DNA of 47,829 nt, taken from positions 1-47,829 of the forward strand of contig CAZGUG010000010.1 of the NCBI GenBank assembly GCA_964529035.1, in the 5' to 3' direction. A model generated the notes under the pieces. That model made no database searches, was not told the DNA's origin, and was given only the letters and a program-made list of their open reading frames with translations. Each line of letters begins with the position of its first letter. The first letter of the stretch is position 1. This DNA comes from CAZGUG01 sp964529035. GTDB taxonomy: Bacteria; Bacillota; Clostridia; Ch29. A program made the position numbers and the translations under genes. This document shows, piece after piece, positions 8,809 through 17,049 of the stretch.

Positions 8809-8835
8809 AAAAACAGTCTTTACGACTGTTTTTTT
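8807..8835. terminator. bidirectional terminator between the desulfurase gene and ytvI
   Basis: A stem of about 12 bp (A-rich arm plus ACAGTC at 8807-8818, GACTGT plus T-run at 8824-8835) with a 5-base loop. The A-run and T-run flanks make it work on both strands. The + gene's stop (8806-8808) touches the left arm and the ytvI stop (8820-8822) lies in the loop. Confidence 0.88.
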
Positions 8836-9899
8836 ATTTCCTTCCACCGGGGAAGCAGCATTGTTTTTTGCAGCGCTTTTATTATAATGAGAATAAGGGG
8901 TCCGATAAGAATTCCGATAACCCCGAAAACCCTGAGGCCTATATACAGTGATATCAAGGTGGCCAGTGGATGCAGGCCAATATTTCTGCCCATTATTTTG
9001 GGCTCGATTATCTGCCTGGTTACCAGTATCACCGCGTACAGGATGAGCAGCGGTATCCCTATACTGTAATTCCCAAGCAGCATGTTTGTGACCGACCAGG
9101 GAACGAGAACCGCTCCTGTCCCCAGGATGGGCAGTGCATCTACCACACCTATTATTATGGCCATTGTAAGGGCATAGGGAATACCTGTCAAATAAAGGCC
9201 GCTTATGGTTATCAGAAAGGTTATTCCCATTATGGTAAGCTGTGCCCGCACAAATCCTCCCAGTGCCCTGACCAGGTCGGAGTATACGCTTCTCACTCTG
9301 TTGAGCATCTGGTCCGGCATCTGTGATATGGAAAAATTCCGTATCAGGTTCATGTCCTTGCTCATCATATAGGAAGCCACAATGGTCACTATTACAAATA
9401 ACAGGGTTTTTGGAAAAAAGGTAATAAGAATCATGGATTTACCTATGGCGCTGCTTATCAGTGTTGTTATAGAATTAATTATGTTGAGGAACCCGGTGTT
9501 AACCATCTGCATGAATTCGGGGGAAAGATTTATATATATATTCTGGCCCCACGCTATCAGGTCCTCGGTTGCCACCCTCAGGGAATAGGCATACTGCGGC
9601 AGTCGTTCCAGTATGTTGTTGAGCTCCATAACCAGGCGGGAAGCCCCTAAAAACAGCAGCAGGCTCAAAATGGCGAAAAATATAAGTATAAAAATTATGG
9701 ATATCAGTCCGCGGGGGACCTTTGTGTTTTTGTCCAGGCGGTCTACCACGGGGTTTATTATCAGAGCAATAATCCAGGCTATAATAAAGGGTAAAACGTA
9801 TGCGAAAACCCTGGATATCAACAGGTAAAAAGCTAATATTATGCCGACCGCCAGGGCCGTTTTATAAAAGTAAACAGCGTATTTTTGATATTCCTGCAC
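8820..9899 (-). CDS. ytvI: sporulation integral membrane protein YtvI (AI-2E transporter superfamily)
   Basis: Polytopic membrane protein of the PerM/AI-2E exporter fold; the YtvI branch is found in endospore formers. The 359 residues show two N-terminal hydrophobic helices, a long central linker, then a C-terminal block of membrane segments. That block contains GVVDALPILGTGAVLVPW and RQIIEPKIMGRNIGLHPL, both typical of the family. The GTG start at 9899 is preceded on the coding strand by an A7G8 homopolymer tract (+ strand 9908-9922), which serves as the ribosome binding site and is unusual. It faces the replication fork and is convergent with the desulfurase gene. Confidence 0.88.
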   Translation of the reverse strand: MQEYQKYAVYFYKTALAVGIILAFYLLISRVFAYVLPFIIAWIIALIINPVVDRLDKNTKVPRGLISIIFILIFFAILSLLLFLGASRLVMELNNILERLPQYAYSLRVATEDLIAWGQNIYINLSPEFMQMVNTGFLNIINSITTLISSAIGKSMILITFFPKTLLFVIVTIVASYMMSKDMNLIRNFSISQMPDQMLNRVRSVYSDLVRALGGFVRAQLTIMGITFLITISGLYLTGIPYALTMAIIIGVVDALPILGTGAVLVPWSVTNMLLGNYSIGIPLLILYAVILVTRQIIEPKIMGRNIGLHPLATLISLYIGLRVFGVIGILIGPLILIIIKALQKTMLLPRWKEIKKQS

Positions 9900-10074
9900 C
9901 TGTTATACCCCCCCCTTTTTTTGTCGGCGTGTTACGAGTATAACCAAATTTTCCTGTTTAATAATATTTTAGCACAACGACGAGGTAAAGTATAGAACAA
10001 TTGCCTGCCGGGGGCGCAGAAGGAAAATGTCCAAATATGTAGAATATGTTTAGTTAGCATTAAGGAGGATTGCA

Positions 10075-10575
10075 ATGGATATAGAAATGATAACGCAATT
10101 TATACAGGCACATGATACATTTATTTTAGCGGCTGCCGCCATAGGTGGAATCCTTTTATTTTTTTTGTTCTGCATTCTGACACTAAGGACTGCCGGATTA
10201 AAGCGAAAGTTTGACAGGCTTATGAAAACCGACAGCGGGAACAGCCTGGAAGACCTTGTTGTGGAATACATGCAAAAAATTGTACAACTTGAGGAAGAAA
10301 ACAGTGTTCTAGAAAGAAGAATAGGGGTGCTGGAAGACGCACAGAAAAGCTGCGTTCAAAAGTCCGGTATGGTTAGGTATAATGCCTATCCAAACGCCAG
10401 TTACAACCTAAGCTTTTCCCTTGCCCTGTTGGACGGCAATAATGATGGGGTGATGGTTAGCAGTTTATACGGCAGGAATGAATGTGTTGTTTATGCAAAA
10501 CCGCTTAAGGGGGGCACAAGCGAGTATACCCTTTCCAGCGAAGAAGAGGAAGCGGTTAAAAGGGCTTTAAAGTAA
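10075..10575 (+). CDS. DUF4446 family membrane-anchored protein
   Basis: 166-residue protein of unknown function. One N-terminal transmembrane segment (about 17-40) is followed by a coiled-coil stretch (about 58-90, rich in E, L and K). The conserved domain has VRYNAYPNASYNLSFSLALL, then SSLYGRNECVVYAKPL and a closing LSSEEEEAVKRAL, which fits DUF4446. The start is preceded by AAGGAGG at 10061-10067. In many clostridia a DUF4446 gene sits close to parB, as here. The 175 bases upstream separate it from divergent ytvI and hold promoters I could not assign. Confidence 0.85.
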   Translation: MDIEMITQFIQAHDTFILAAAAIGGILLFFLFCILTLRTAGLKRKFDRLMKTDSGNSLEDLVVEYMQKIVQLEEENSVLERRIGVLEDAQKSCVQKSGMVRYNAYPNASYNLSFSLALLDGNNDGVMVSSLYGRNECVVYAKPLKGGTSEYTLSSEEEEAVKRALK

Positions 10576-10587
10576 GGGGGTGTGCCG

Positions 10588-11457
10588 GTGAAGGTTGGAT
10601 ATATTGTAAACCCCGTTGCAGGCAAAAAACAGGTCGTTGAATGCATTAATCAGATGAAAAAGGCTGCCCTGGACAGGGGTTTTGAGGCTGCGGTTTACAT
10701 AACTGAAGGTTTTGGGGATGCGACAGGCAAAGGTCAAAGAGCTGTGGATGAAGGTTGTGATGTGGTGGCGGCAGTCGGAGGGGACGGAACGGTCAGCGAG
10801 CTGGTTAACGGTATTTTGGGGAGCGGCGCTGTTATGGGAATAATCCCGACAGGTTCCGGCAACGATTTCGCCAGAACCCTTGGAATCCCCTCGAATTTTG
10901 ACGAAGCCCTCGGATGTATACTTAATGGCAACATTCGGTCAATAGATATCGGCGTGGTAAATGACAGGTATTTCGTTAATGTTGCCAGCGTGGGGTTTGA
11001 TGCCCGGGTGGCAATGGAGACCAATAAAATAAAAAAACGGGTTTCGGGTCCGCTGGCCTATGTTTTGGGTGTTTTCAAAACACTGGCCGAATACAAACCC
11101 TTTGACATCGAGCTGGAGGCCGAAACCGAAACAATAAGGAAACAGGCAACCCTGGTTGCACTGGCCAACGGGGAGTATTACGGAGGCGGCATGAAAATAG
11201 CACCGGGGGCGGTACCCGATGACGGGCTTCTGGAAGTCTATGTTGTTGACGGTATGTCCAGGCTGAAAATACTGAGACTGTTCCCCCTTATATATTCGGG
11301 CAGGCACACCGGGAGGCCCGAGGTTAGAAGTTTTAAAGCGAAGAGTGTAAATATCAGGTGCCAAAACGGATACATAAATTCGGACGGCGAAGTCATCGGC
11401 CAATGTCCGGCAAGCTTTGGCATTATGCCGGCGGCTTTGGATGTTATAGTACCCTGA
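10588..11457 (+). CDS. diacylglycerol/lipid kinase family protein (YegS/BmrU type)
   Basis: Lipid kinase of the DAGK catalytic family, likely recycling diacylglycerol or phosphorylating a related lipid at the membrane. The protein starts VGYIVNPVAGKK. It has the nucleotide-binding GGDGTVSELVNG and PTGSGNDFARTLGIP motifs, and the C-terminal beta-sandwich with NGEYYGGGMKIAP. GTG 10588 is chosen because AAGGGGGTG (10574-10582) gives sensible spacing; GTG 10582 overlaps that site. The exact substrate cannot be told from sequence. Confidence 0.88.
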   Translation: MKVGYIVNPVAGKKQVVECINQMKKAALDRGFEAAVYITEGFGDATGKGQRAVDEGCDVVAAVGGDGTVSELVNGILGSGAVMGIIPTGSGNDFARTLGIPSNFDEALGCILNGNIRSIDIGVVNDRYFVNVASVGFDARVAMETNKIKKRVSGPLAYVLGVFKTLAEYKPFDIELEAETETIRKQATLVALANGEYYGGGMKIAPGAVPDDGLLEVYVVDGMSRLKILRLFPLIYSGRHTGRPEVRSFKAKSVNIRCQNGYINSDGEVIGQCPASFGIMPAALDVIVP

Positions 11458-11505
11458 GAATAAAAGCGGCCCTTCGGGAGGAAAATATTCCTGGAGGTGT
11501 CGTTA

Positions 11506-11760
11506 ATGGGAAAAATCATTGCCGTGGATGGCAGGTTTGAGAAGCTTGCAGCCCGGCTGGAGGAGAAGGGCTATAAAGTTGTGGATATGTACGGGCAGCC
11601 GACAGGAGTTGATGTCTGCATATATTATGATGGCATAAGGGATTTTCACAATACCGATTTTTCGGCCGGCAAAAGGGTACTGATGATTGACGGAAAGGGC
11701 AAGACGGTGGAAGATATAGAGGCTATACTGCAAAGCGGTGTCTACAGTTCTCTTTTTTAG
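11506..11760 (+). CDS. YkuS family protein (UPF0180)
   Basis: 84-residue protein of unknown function. The N-terminal pattern (a short strand, then ARLEEKGYKVVDMYGQ, then VDVCIYYDG) fits the UPF0180/YkuS family. GGAGGTG at 11493-11499 lies 6 bases before ATG 11506; GTG 11497 overlaps it and is rejected. A small UUCG-loop hairpin (CCCTTCGGG) lies in the 48-base gap after the lipid kinase gene. The next gene begins 10 bases after the stop, so the two are cotranscribed. Confidence 0.8.
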   Translation: MGKIIAVDGRFEKLAARLEEKGYKVVDMYGQPTGVDVCIYYDGIRDFHNTDFSAGKRVLMIDGKGKTVEDIEAILQSGVYSSLF

Positions 11761-11770
11761 GGGGTATACG

Positions 11771-12409
11771 ATGTTTGAAAACCGTAAACAGGCAGGATTG
11801 GAGCTTTCAAAGATTCTCAGGGAGCATATGGACAAGGATGCTGTAATCCTGGCAATACCAAGGGGTGGAGCCCTGGTCGGGTATGCAGTCAAAGAAGCAC
11901 TGGGGTGCCGGTGGGATTTGATTATTCCCAGAAAGCTGGGGGCTCCCTTTAACAAGGAAATAGCAATAGGTGCAGTCACCCAGGACGGAACCGTGTTGCT
12001 GGACGAGGAGATGGTGCTCTATCTTAACGTAAGCGAAGATTACATAAGCAAGGAAAAGGACAGGCAGATTAAAGAAATAAACAGGAGAATGAAGCTGTAT
12101 AAGGGCGAAAGAAAATCCGTACCCATTAAGGGGAAAAGGGTTGTTGTTATAGACGATGGTATCGCAACGGGTTTTACAATAAAGGCCGCGATAAAATCCA
12201 TTCAGAATGCGGGGGCTTCCGATATTATAATAGCTGTGCCGGTGGCGCCAAACGATGTGGTTGAAGATTTACTGGAAATAGTGGACAAGGTGGTTTGCCT
12301 GGACAGTCCCTATCCCTTCTATGCGGTGGGGATGTATTATGAGGATTTTCACCAGACCACAGACAGTGAAGTGATAGATCTGTTCCGGGGACAAAGAGAC
12401 AATAAATAG
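11771..12409 (+). CDS. phosphoribosyltransferase family protein
   Basis: Type I PRT-fold protein of 212 residues. The PRPP-binding loop is clear in VVVIDDGIATGFTIKAA (about 123-139), with IPRGGALVGYAVKEAL near the N-terminus and the substrate-side segment PRKLGAPFNKEIAIGA. It resembles stand-alone PRT proteins of unknown substrate rather than a named purine or pyrimidine enzyme. ATG 11771 is supported by AGGGGG just upstream; the longer in-frame GTG start is not. It ends 6 bases from the convergent yyaC stop, with no terminator visible between them. Confidence 0.83.
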   Translation: MFENRKQAGLELSKILREHMDKDAVILAIPRGGALVGYAVKEALGCRWDLIIPRKLGAPFNKEIAIGAVTQDGTVLLDEEMVLYLNVSEDYISKEKDRQIKEINRRMKLYKGERKSVPIKGKRVVVIDDGIATGFTIKAAIKSIQNAGASDIIIAVPVAPNDVVEDLLEIVDKVVCLDSPYPFYAVGMYYEDFHQTTDSEVIDLFRGQRDNK

Positions 12410-12415
12410 CCGCAC

Positions 12416-13054
12416 TCATTTATAAATACCGGTATCGTATGTACTGCCTCGATTGTCCGGGGTAGCAAGCCCCGGCGCGACGGTTTTGTTAACGGTATTG
12501 CAGAAACTGTAGTGAATACCGGAGGAAATAATGGTGGCCATTTTCATTACAAGGCTCAGCCTGGTATTTTGAAGGACCAGGTATTCCATGAAACCGCCAA
12601 AGTTTACTATTCCGCTGACATGCATATCCCCTACACAGGGAAGGTTTTTGCGTACCCCCGCCCCCGGACGAAGGGGGCCGGATCCTATTGTAATATGTCC
12701 TACCCTTTCCATGCATCCCAGACATGCATCCACGGCAATAATAAACGGGTTCGAATACTGCCGGGAGATACCTTCAAGGGTATCACCCAGGTTTTTGGCA
12801 TGAACCGGTTTATCCAGGGTTCCGTATACAAGAACCTTTTCGCTTATTGAAATGGCAGACAGTTTATGTCCCACAAGGGGTCCCAGGCAGTCGCCGGTGG
12901 ACCTGTCGGTACCTATACAAAGCACAATGATAGGAGCCCTGTCATGGGTGCAGCACATACTGAAACAGTCTGAAAATATTTTGGAAAAACGATAGAGCGG
13001 AAGGCTTCCGTTTATATCAACAGTATCACTGTGGGTTTTTTTCGGGCCTGTCAT
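12416..13054 (-). CDS. yyaC: spore protease YyaC
   Basis: Sporulation protein distantly related to the germination protease GPR; a protease role in spores is inferred from that homology. The 212-residue product carries the family motif CIGTDRSTGDCLGPLVG, then VDACLG and PGAGVRKNLPCVGDMHVSGIVN. GGAGG 7 bases upstream fixes ATG 13054. An upstream TTG is not needed. In B. subtilis yyaC is also near parB and is expressed in the forespore. It runs against replication and is convergent with the phosphoribosyltransferase gene. Confidence 0.9.
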   Translation of the reverse strand: MTGPKKTHSDTVDINGSLPLYRFSKIFSDCFSMCCTHDRAPIIVLCIGTDRSTGDCLGPLVGHKLSAISISEKVLVYGTLDKPVHAKNLGDTLEGISRQYSNPFIIAVDACLGCMERVGHITIGSGPLRPGAGVRKNLPCVGDMHVSGIVNFGGFMEYLVLQNTRLSLVMKMATIISSGIHYSFCNTVNKTVAPGLATPDNRGSTYDTGIYK

Positions 13055-13118
13055 GGACAATCCTCCGTACTGGCTTTTTAATAATCTATTTTCATGTAGC
13101 AGGCAATATTACAGTTAA

Positions 13119-13147
13119 CAGTTTTTCCTAAGAAGCCTTTTAAATAC
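13119..13147 (-). promoter_or_regulatory. candidate sigma-F type promoter for yyaC
   Basis: Read on the minus strand, GTATT (13143-13147) is followed after 14 bases by GGAAAAACTG (13119-13128). The sigma-F pattern is roughly GYATA, about 15 bases, then GGNRANANTW. The -10 part matches 9 of 10 and the -35 part 4 of 5, with a spacer one base short. It lies 65 bases before the yyaC start. The rest of the 225-base gap 13055-13279 is AT-rich and shows no gene. Confidence 0.4.
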
Positions 13148-13279
13148 ATGGTAATATTCTCTATCTGCAAAGCCCGGAAAGATGCGGGAATAAATATTTG
13201 TACGCCAGTTTGTTCAAAGAGAAGGAATCCTGCCTGTACTAAAGAATAGTTTAAAGAAGGACTGGAGGGTTTCGGGGAT

Positions 13280-14410
13280 ATGAGGCACAGGAGATACAAA
13301 GAAAGGAATAATTATAAGTATTTGATTGTCCTGGTGCTGGCGGCCATTGTTATTACATGCTTTGCATATCCCTATTTTTACTCTGCTCTCCTGAAGACGG
13401 ATTTTAATCCCAACAGACTTATACGGGTATCAGGTTTTAAGGACAGCAGCCAAACCCGCCGGGAATTTGCCGTGGTTTCAGGGCAGCTTGCGAGCTTCCA
13501 GGGGACAGCGCTCAAACTGCAGAGCGGTGACGGCAGCACACTGTGGCAGAAGGAATTCGAAATCGAAGAACCGCTGCTGGCGGCCCTTGATAACATAATT
13601 GTAGCAGCGGATACCGAAAAGGGAACGCTTATCGGGATTGACCTTCAGGGCAGTATTATGTGGCGGGAAACCGCAAAGGGCAGACTTCTCAGGGTGGGTA
13701 CCGACAGGAAATTCGTCTGGGTGGTTTCGAGATATCAGCAGGATACCATGGTTGAGGTGTTGAACGATAAGGGGGAGAGCGCTGCATATTTCAGTGTTGG
13801 GGGTGCCGAAGTGTTTTCGGTATCCCTGTCAGCCGACGGGTCTTATATTGTGTTTTCAACGGCCGAAGTCAAAGACGGCAGGATAACCGGCAGTATTGTA
13901 TTGTATAATAAGGACGGAACCATGGAATGGGCCAAAAGCTACAGGGACAGCCTGGTCATGCGAATAAAAATAACAGATGAAGGTTTTATCCATGCCCTGA
14001 AAGAAGATGCGCTTGTCTGCCTGGATATGGACGGAAGCACAAAATGGCAGCGGGACATAAACGGATATATTTCCAAGGTGCTGCTGACAAACCAAGGGGT
14101 AACGGTGCTGACTTTAAGCGAAGACTACAGGAACGGAGTACCCGGCAATGTCAGGGAAGAAACCTTCATATATGATAAAGAAGGAGGCCTGCAGAATCTT
14201 CCCGATCACCGACAGTATATCGAGGGTTTGGTACCGGGGGAAGACTGTGTGGGGGTGTATTCTGCCAGAAGACTCCGGCTTATTGATTACAGCGGTAAAG
14301 CTATTATTGACAGGGAATTTGACAGGGACTTAATAGCAGTATTCCTGCTGGAGGACGGATTCATGGCATATATTTCTGCGGACAAGATATACTTTGAATC
14401 GTATTTGTAA
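13280..14410 (+). CDS. DUF5711 family protein, membrane-anchored PQQ-like beta-propeller
   Basis: 376-residue protein with a basic N-terminus, one transmembrane segment (about 14-35) and a large extracytoplasmic domain. Blade-like repeats such as DGSTLWQKEF, LQGSIMWRET, KDGTMEWAKS and MDGSTKWQRD each place a Trp after a turn, which is typical of PQQ/quinoprotein-like propellers. Function is unknown. It heads a tight run of six genes (DUF5711, cvpA, yedF, DUF3343, mscS, yyzM) with short gaps, so it is probably the first gene of that operon. GGAGGG at 13264-13269 lies 10 bases before the start. Confidence 0.75.
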   Translation: MRHRRYKERNNYKYLIVLVLAAIVITCFAYPYFYSALLKTDFNPNRLIRVSGFKDSSQTRREFAVVSGQLASFQGTALKLQSGDGSTLWQKEFEIEEPLLAALDNIIVAADTEKGTLIGIDLQGSIMWRETAKGRLLRVGTDRKFVWVVSRYQQDTMVEVLNDKGESAAYFSVGGAEVFSVSLSADGSYIVFSTAEVKDGRITGSIVLYNKDGTMEWAKSYRDSLVMRIKITDEGFIHALKEDALVCLDMDGSTKWQRDINGYISKVLLTNQGVTVLTLSEDYRNGVPGNVREETFIYDKEGGLQNLPDHRQYIEGLVPGEDCVGVYSARRLRLIDYSGKAIIDREFDRDLIAVFLLEDGFMAYISADKIYFESYL

Positions 14411-14423
14411 CAGGGGTGAGGAA

Positions 14424-15104
14424 ATGAACTGGGTAGACGCCGTTATCATAGTAATATTGATTGCTTCCACCGTCAAGGGTTATTCACAGGGGTTTGTGCT
14501 GTCCCTGATGAATATTGCCGGCTTTATTGCAGCAATAGCAGCCGCACGGCTGTATTTCGGCAGCCTTGCCCGATACATCATGGAAGAAACTGTAATATAC
14601 CAGAAAATCTACCTGGCGGTTGTAAAGGGCCTGGAAGGGGCAAACCCGGTTTTCGGGGGCGGAGACCGCGGCGGACAGGAAATGCCCGGGTTCCTGGAGA
14701 GTCTGATACTGCCCGGCGGCACCGTTCCTGTTGGGGGAAATCCCGCCCTGTCGGGCATTGCACAAACCATAAGCAGCGTAATTGTTTCGATACTAAGCAT
14801 TATTCTGATATTCGTTGCCGTGAGGCTGGTATTTGCGGCAGTGGTATCAATGCTCAATTCCCTGGTGAAACTGCCGGTATTAAGGCAGTTCAACAGGCTG
14901 GGAGGCATAGTGACAGGTTTCTTAAAGGGCGCTTTGGGACTGATGCTGGCCTTTGCGCTTTTAATTCCGTTAATGGCCGTGTTCTCTGTTGAATGGCTGG
15001 TAAGGGGTATAGAAGGCTCGGCCTATGCGATATATTTTTACAGGTATAACCTAATTATTCCGTGGGCTATGGAATTTGTTTCCAGGATAACAGGAGGTGT
15101 GTAG
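14424..15104 (+). CDS. CvpA family membrane protein
   Basis: 226-residue integral membrane protein with four to five hydrophobic segments. It opens NWVDAVIIVILIASTVKGYSQ, the standard CvpA start (Asp followed by a helix and a G-x-x-x-G pattern). A central glycine/proline-rich loop (about 78-112) separates the helical halves. CvpA proteins are linked to colicin V production and envelope stress in Gram-negatives; the role in clostridia is unknown. ATG 14424 is preceded by GGGGTGAGG. The yedF TTG start follows the stop by two bases. Confidence 0.85.
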   Translation: MNWVDAVIIVILIASTVKGYSQGFVLSLMNIAGFIAAIAAARLYFGSLARYIMEETVIYQKIYLAVVKGLEGANPVFGGGDRGGQEMPGFLESLILPGGTVPVGGNPALSGIAQTISSVIVSILSIILIFVAVRLVFAAVVSMLNSLVKLPVLRQFNRLGGIVTGFLKGALGLMLAFALLIPLMAVFSVEWLVRGIEGSAYAIYFYRYNLIIPWAMEFVSRITGGV

Positions 15105-15106
15105 TA

Positions 15107-15697
15107 TTGGAAAAACAGATTGATGCAAGGGGATTAAACTGTCCGCAGCCTGTAATACTTACCAAAAAAGCACTGGACGAAATGGAAGAAGGAAAAGTGG
15201 TTACCGTTGTAAATTCCGAGACCGCCCGGGAGAACGTAAAAAAACTGGCGGACAGCATGACCTGCAGCGTTGATATTCAGGAAATAGGCGGAGAATATCA
15301 TATAAGTATTCTGAAGCAAAAAAGTTTGCAGGGTCCGGAATTTGAAAACGTGGCAGGCAAAAACGGGCTGGTAATTCTTATAGGGAGCGCCACTTTCGGG
15401 ACCGGCGACAAAACCTTGGGTAAAATACTGATGAAAACCTATATCAGGACGCTGGTGGAGGTGTGTCCCCTGCCCGAAACGATAATTTTTCTTAACGGCG
15501 GGGTAAATCTTACAATAGAGGGTTCAGAAGCTCTGGATGCATTAAACAAACTGGAAGGCATGGGAGTTGAAATACTATCCTGCGGCACCTGCCTTGATTA
15601 CTACAAGGTTAAAGAAAAACTCGCCGTGGGACAGGCATCGAACATGTATACAATAGCTGAAAAGCTGAACAACGCAGAGAACACAATTAACATTTAG
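15107..15697 (+). CDS. yedF: sulfurtransferase-like selenium metabolism protein YedF
   Basis: 196-residue two-domain protein. The N-terminal TusA/SirA domain has DARGLNCPQPV with the carrier cysteine at residue 12. The C-terminal DsrE-like domain has ILIGSATFGTGDKTLG and ILSCGTCLDYY. This architecture is the YedF family, associated with selenium-dependent molybdenum hydroxylase gene sets (Haft and Self). The start is TTG 15107, set by AGGAGGTG at 15093-15100; upstream in-frame codons overlap cvpA. DUF3343 follows after 13 bases. No selD gene is visible in this window. Confidence 0.93.
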   Translation: MEKQIDARGLNCPQPVILTKKALDEMEEGKVVTVVNSETARENVKKLADSMTCSVDIQEIGGEYHISILKQKSLQGPEFENVAGKNGLVILIGSATFGTGDKTLGKILMKTYIRTLVEVCPLPETIIFLNGGVNLTIEGSEALDALNKLEGMGVEILSCGTCLDYYKVKEKLAVGQASNMYTIAEKLNNAENTINI

Positions 15698-15710
15698 GAA
15701 GGTTTTTTAT

Positions 15711-15977
15711 ATGAATACAAACGGGTATTATGTGCTGGCATTCAATTCAACACATGACGCCATCAGAACAGAGAGCCTTTTGAAACGGCAGGGGATAGCG
15801 GCGGAAATGATACCGACCCCCCGTGACATAGACGTAAGCTGCGGGTTGTCGATAAGGTTTCCCGAACATGCCGTTGATAGGATTATGGATATTATTGATT
15901 CCGGCACAGACAGGGTTAGGCTGTACTGGGGCATGAGGACTGACGGAAAAACAATTCACGTGGAAAAAAAGATATGA
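15711..15977 (+). CDS. DUF3343 family protein (putative Se/S carrier-like)
   Basis: 88-residue protein. The pattern LAFNSTHDAIRTESLLKRQG, then IPTPRDIDVSCGLSIRF with a single conserved cysteine, is the DUF3343 signature. The family occurs beside YedF and in selenium-utilisation loci, where it is proposed to be a carrier or adaptor; this is inferred from gene neighbourhood, not biochemistry. It is cotranscribed with yedF upstream and mscS downstream (12-base gap). Confidence 0.88.
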   Translation: MNTNGYYVLAFNSTHDAIRTESLLKRQGIAAEMIPTPRDIDVSCGLSIRFPEHAVDRIMDIIDSGTDRVRLYWGMRTDGKTIHVEKKI

Positions 15978-15989
15978 GGGGGAGCGCGC

Positions 15990-16826
15990 ATGCTTGAGTT
16001 ATTGTCAGGGATTAATACCTACCGGATTCCGCTGGTATCGATTGGACAGGGCATACTGAAGATATTGTTGGTACTGGTGGCGGTGAAGGTTTCGGGCAGG
16101 CTGCTCGGGGTCCTTGTGGACAAGTTTTTTGCAAGACAGGCCAAAAGCCGCTTAACCGGGGACGAAAAAAAGATTAAGACCATGAGTTCCCTTACAAAAA
16201 GTATAATAACCTACACCCTTTATTTTATAGGGCTCACAATGGTATTGACTATAATGAACATACCGGTTTCATCCATCCTGGCCACTGCCGGTATTGGGGG
16301 CCTTGCGATAGGATTCGGGGCCCAGAACCTTGTAAGGGATATAATTACCGGGTTTTTCATATTGTTTGAAGACCAGTACGCCGTAGGAGATTATATTTCG
16401 CTGGACAGGCACTCCGGAATAGTGGAGGAGATAGGAATAAGGATTACCAGAATAAGGGACTTTAACGGTGACCTGCATGTTGTCCCCAACGGGAGCATAT
16501 CAAATGTTACCAATCACAGCAGGGGGAATATGAGGGTTATGTTTGATGTCGGGATAGCCTACGAGGAGGATATTGACAGAGCCATTGAGGTGATTGAAAA
16601 TTTCTTTGACGAATACAGGCAGGCCGAAAGCGCTATTACAGACGGGCCGAAGGTTTTGGGCGTTTCGGATCTGGCGGATTCCTCGGTGGTGCTGAAGGTA
16701 TGGGCCAAAACAAAATCGATGGAACAGTGGAGAGTTGAAAGGGAATTAAAAAAGGGGATAAAGCAGATACTTGATGCGGAAGATATAGAAATACCTTATC
16801 CCAGGAGGGTTATACTAAACAAATAA
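15990..16826 (+). CDS. MscS family mechanosensitive ion channel
   Basis: 278-residue small-conductance channel subunit of the cytoplasmic membrane, expected to release solutes under hypo-osmotic shock. It has three predicted membrane helices. The pore helix region is rich in Gly/Ala (ATAGIGGLAIGFGAQNLVRD), followed by the MscS beta domain (ILFEDQYAVGDYI, then VPNGSISNVTNHSRG). A C-terminal alpha/beta domain completes the fold. GGGGGAG precedes the ATG. Confidence 0.92.
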   Translation: MLELLSGINTYRIPLVSIGQGILKILLVLVAVKVSGRLLGVLVDKFFARQAKSRLTGDEKKIKTMSSLTKSIITYTLYFIGLTMVLTIMNIPVSSILATAGIGGLAIGFGAQNLVRDIITGFFILFEDQYAVGDYISLDRHSGIVEEIGIRITRIRDFNGDLHVVPNGSISNVTNHSRGNMRVMFDVGIAYEEDIDRAIEVIENFFDEYRQAESAITDGPKVLGVSDLADSSVVLKVWAKTKSMEQWRVERELKKGIKQILDAEDIEIPYPRRVILNK

Positions 16827-16842
16827 GGAGGATGGACGACCT

Positions 16843-17043
16843 ATGCCTCTTAAAATCGAACTGGGAGATATTGTTCGGATGAAAAAGAAGCACCCCTGTG
16901 GCAGCGACCGGTGGGAAGTTGTAAGAACCGGGATGGATATCAGAATTAAGTGTCTTGGGTGCGGCAGGCAGGTACTAATGCCACGGGAGACCTTCGAAAA
17001 AAGGGTGAAAAGCATAATGGAAGCCGGTGACAGCGAGAGGTAA
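16843..17043 (+). CDS. yyzM: DUF951 family protein (YyzM-like)
   Basis: 66-residue basic protein of unknown function. The family pattern is complete: GDIVRMKKKHPCGSDRWEV, then DIRIKCLGCGRQVLMPRETF. The three conserved cysteines (one in HPCG and a CxxC pair) suggest a small zinc ribbon. In Bacillus the orthologue is also close to rpsF. No terminator follows, so some transcripts probably read into the rpsF operon. Confidence 0.88.
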   Translation: MPLKIELGDIVRMKKKHPCGSDRWEVVRTGMDIRIKCLGCGRQVLMPRETFEKRVKSIMEAGDSER

Positions 17044-17049
17044 ATTTTG

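Noticed and set aside
13078..13299. 73-codon minus-strand frame in the yyaC/DUF5711 gap
   Set aside because: No ribosome binding site, no recognisable family, overlaps the DUF5711 start and would cover the candidate yyaC promoter.
15953..15968. CACGTG with AT-rich flanks in the DUF3343 gene, considered as a second parS
   Set aside because: Only about 11 of 16 positions fit parS and the flanks are not symmetric; it lies in coding sequence. Other CACGTG copies (about 7320, 37227) fit even less.
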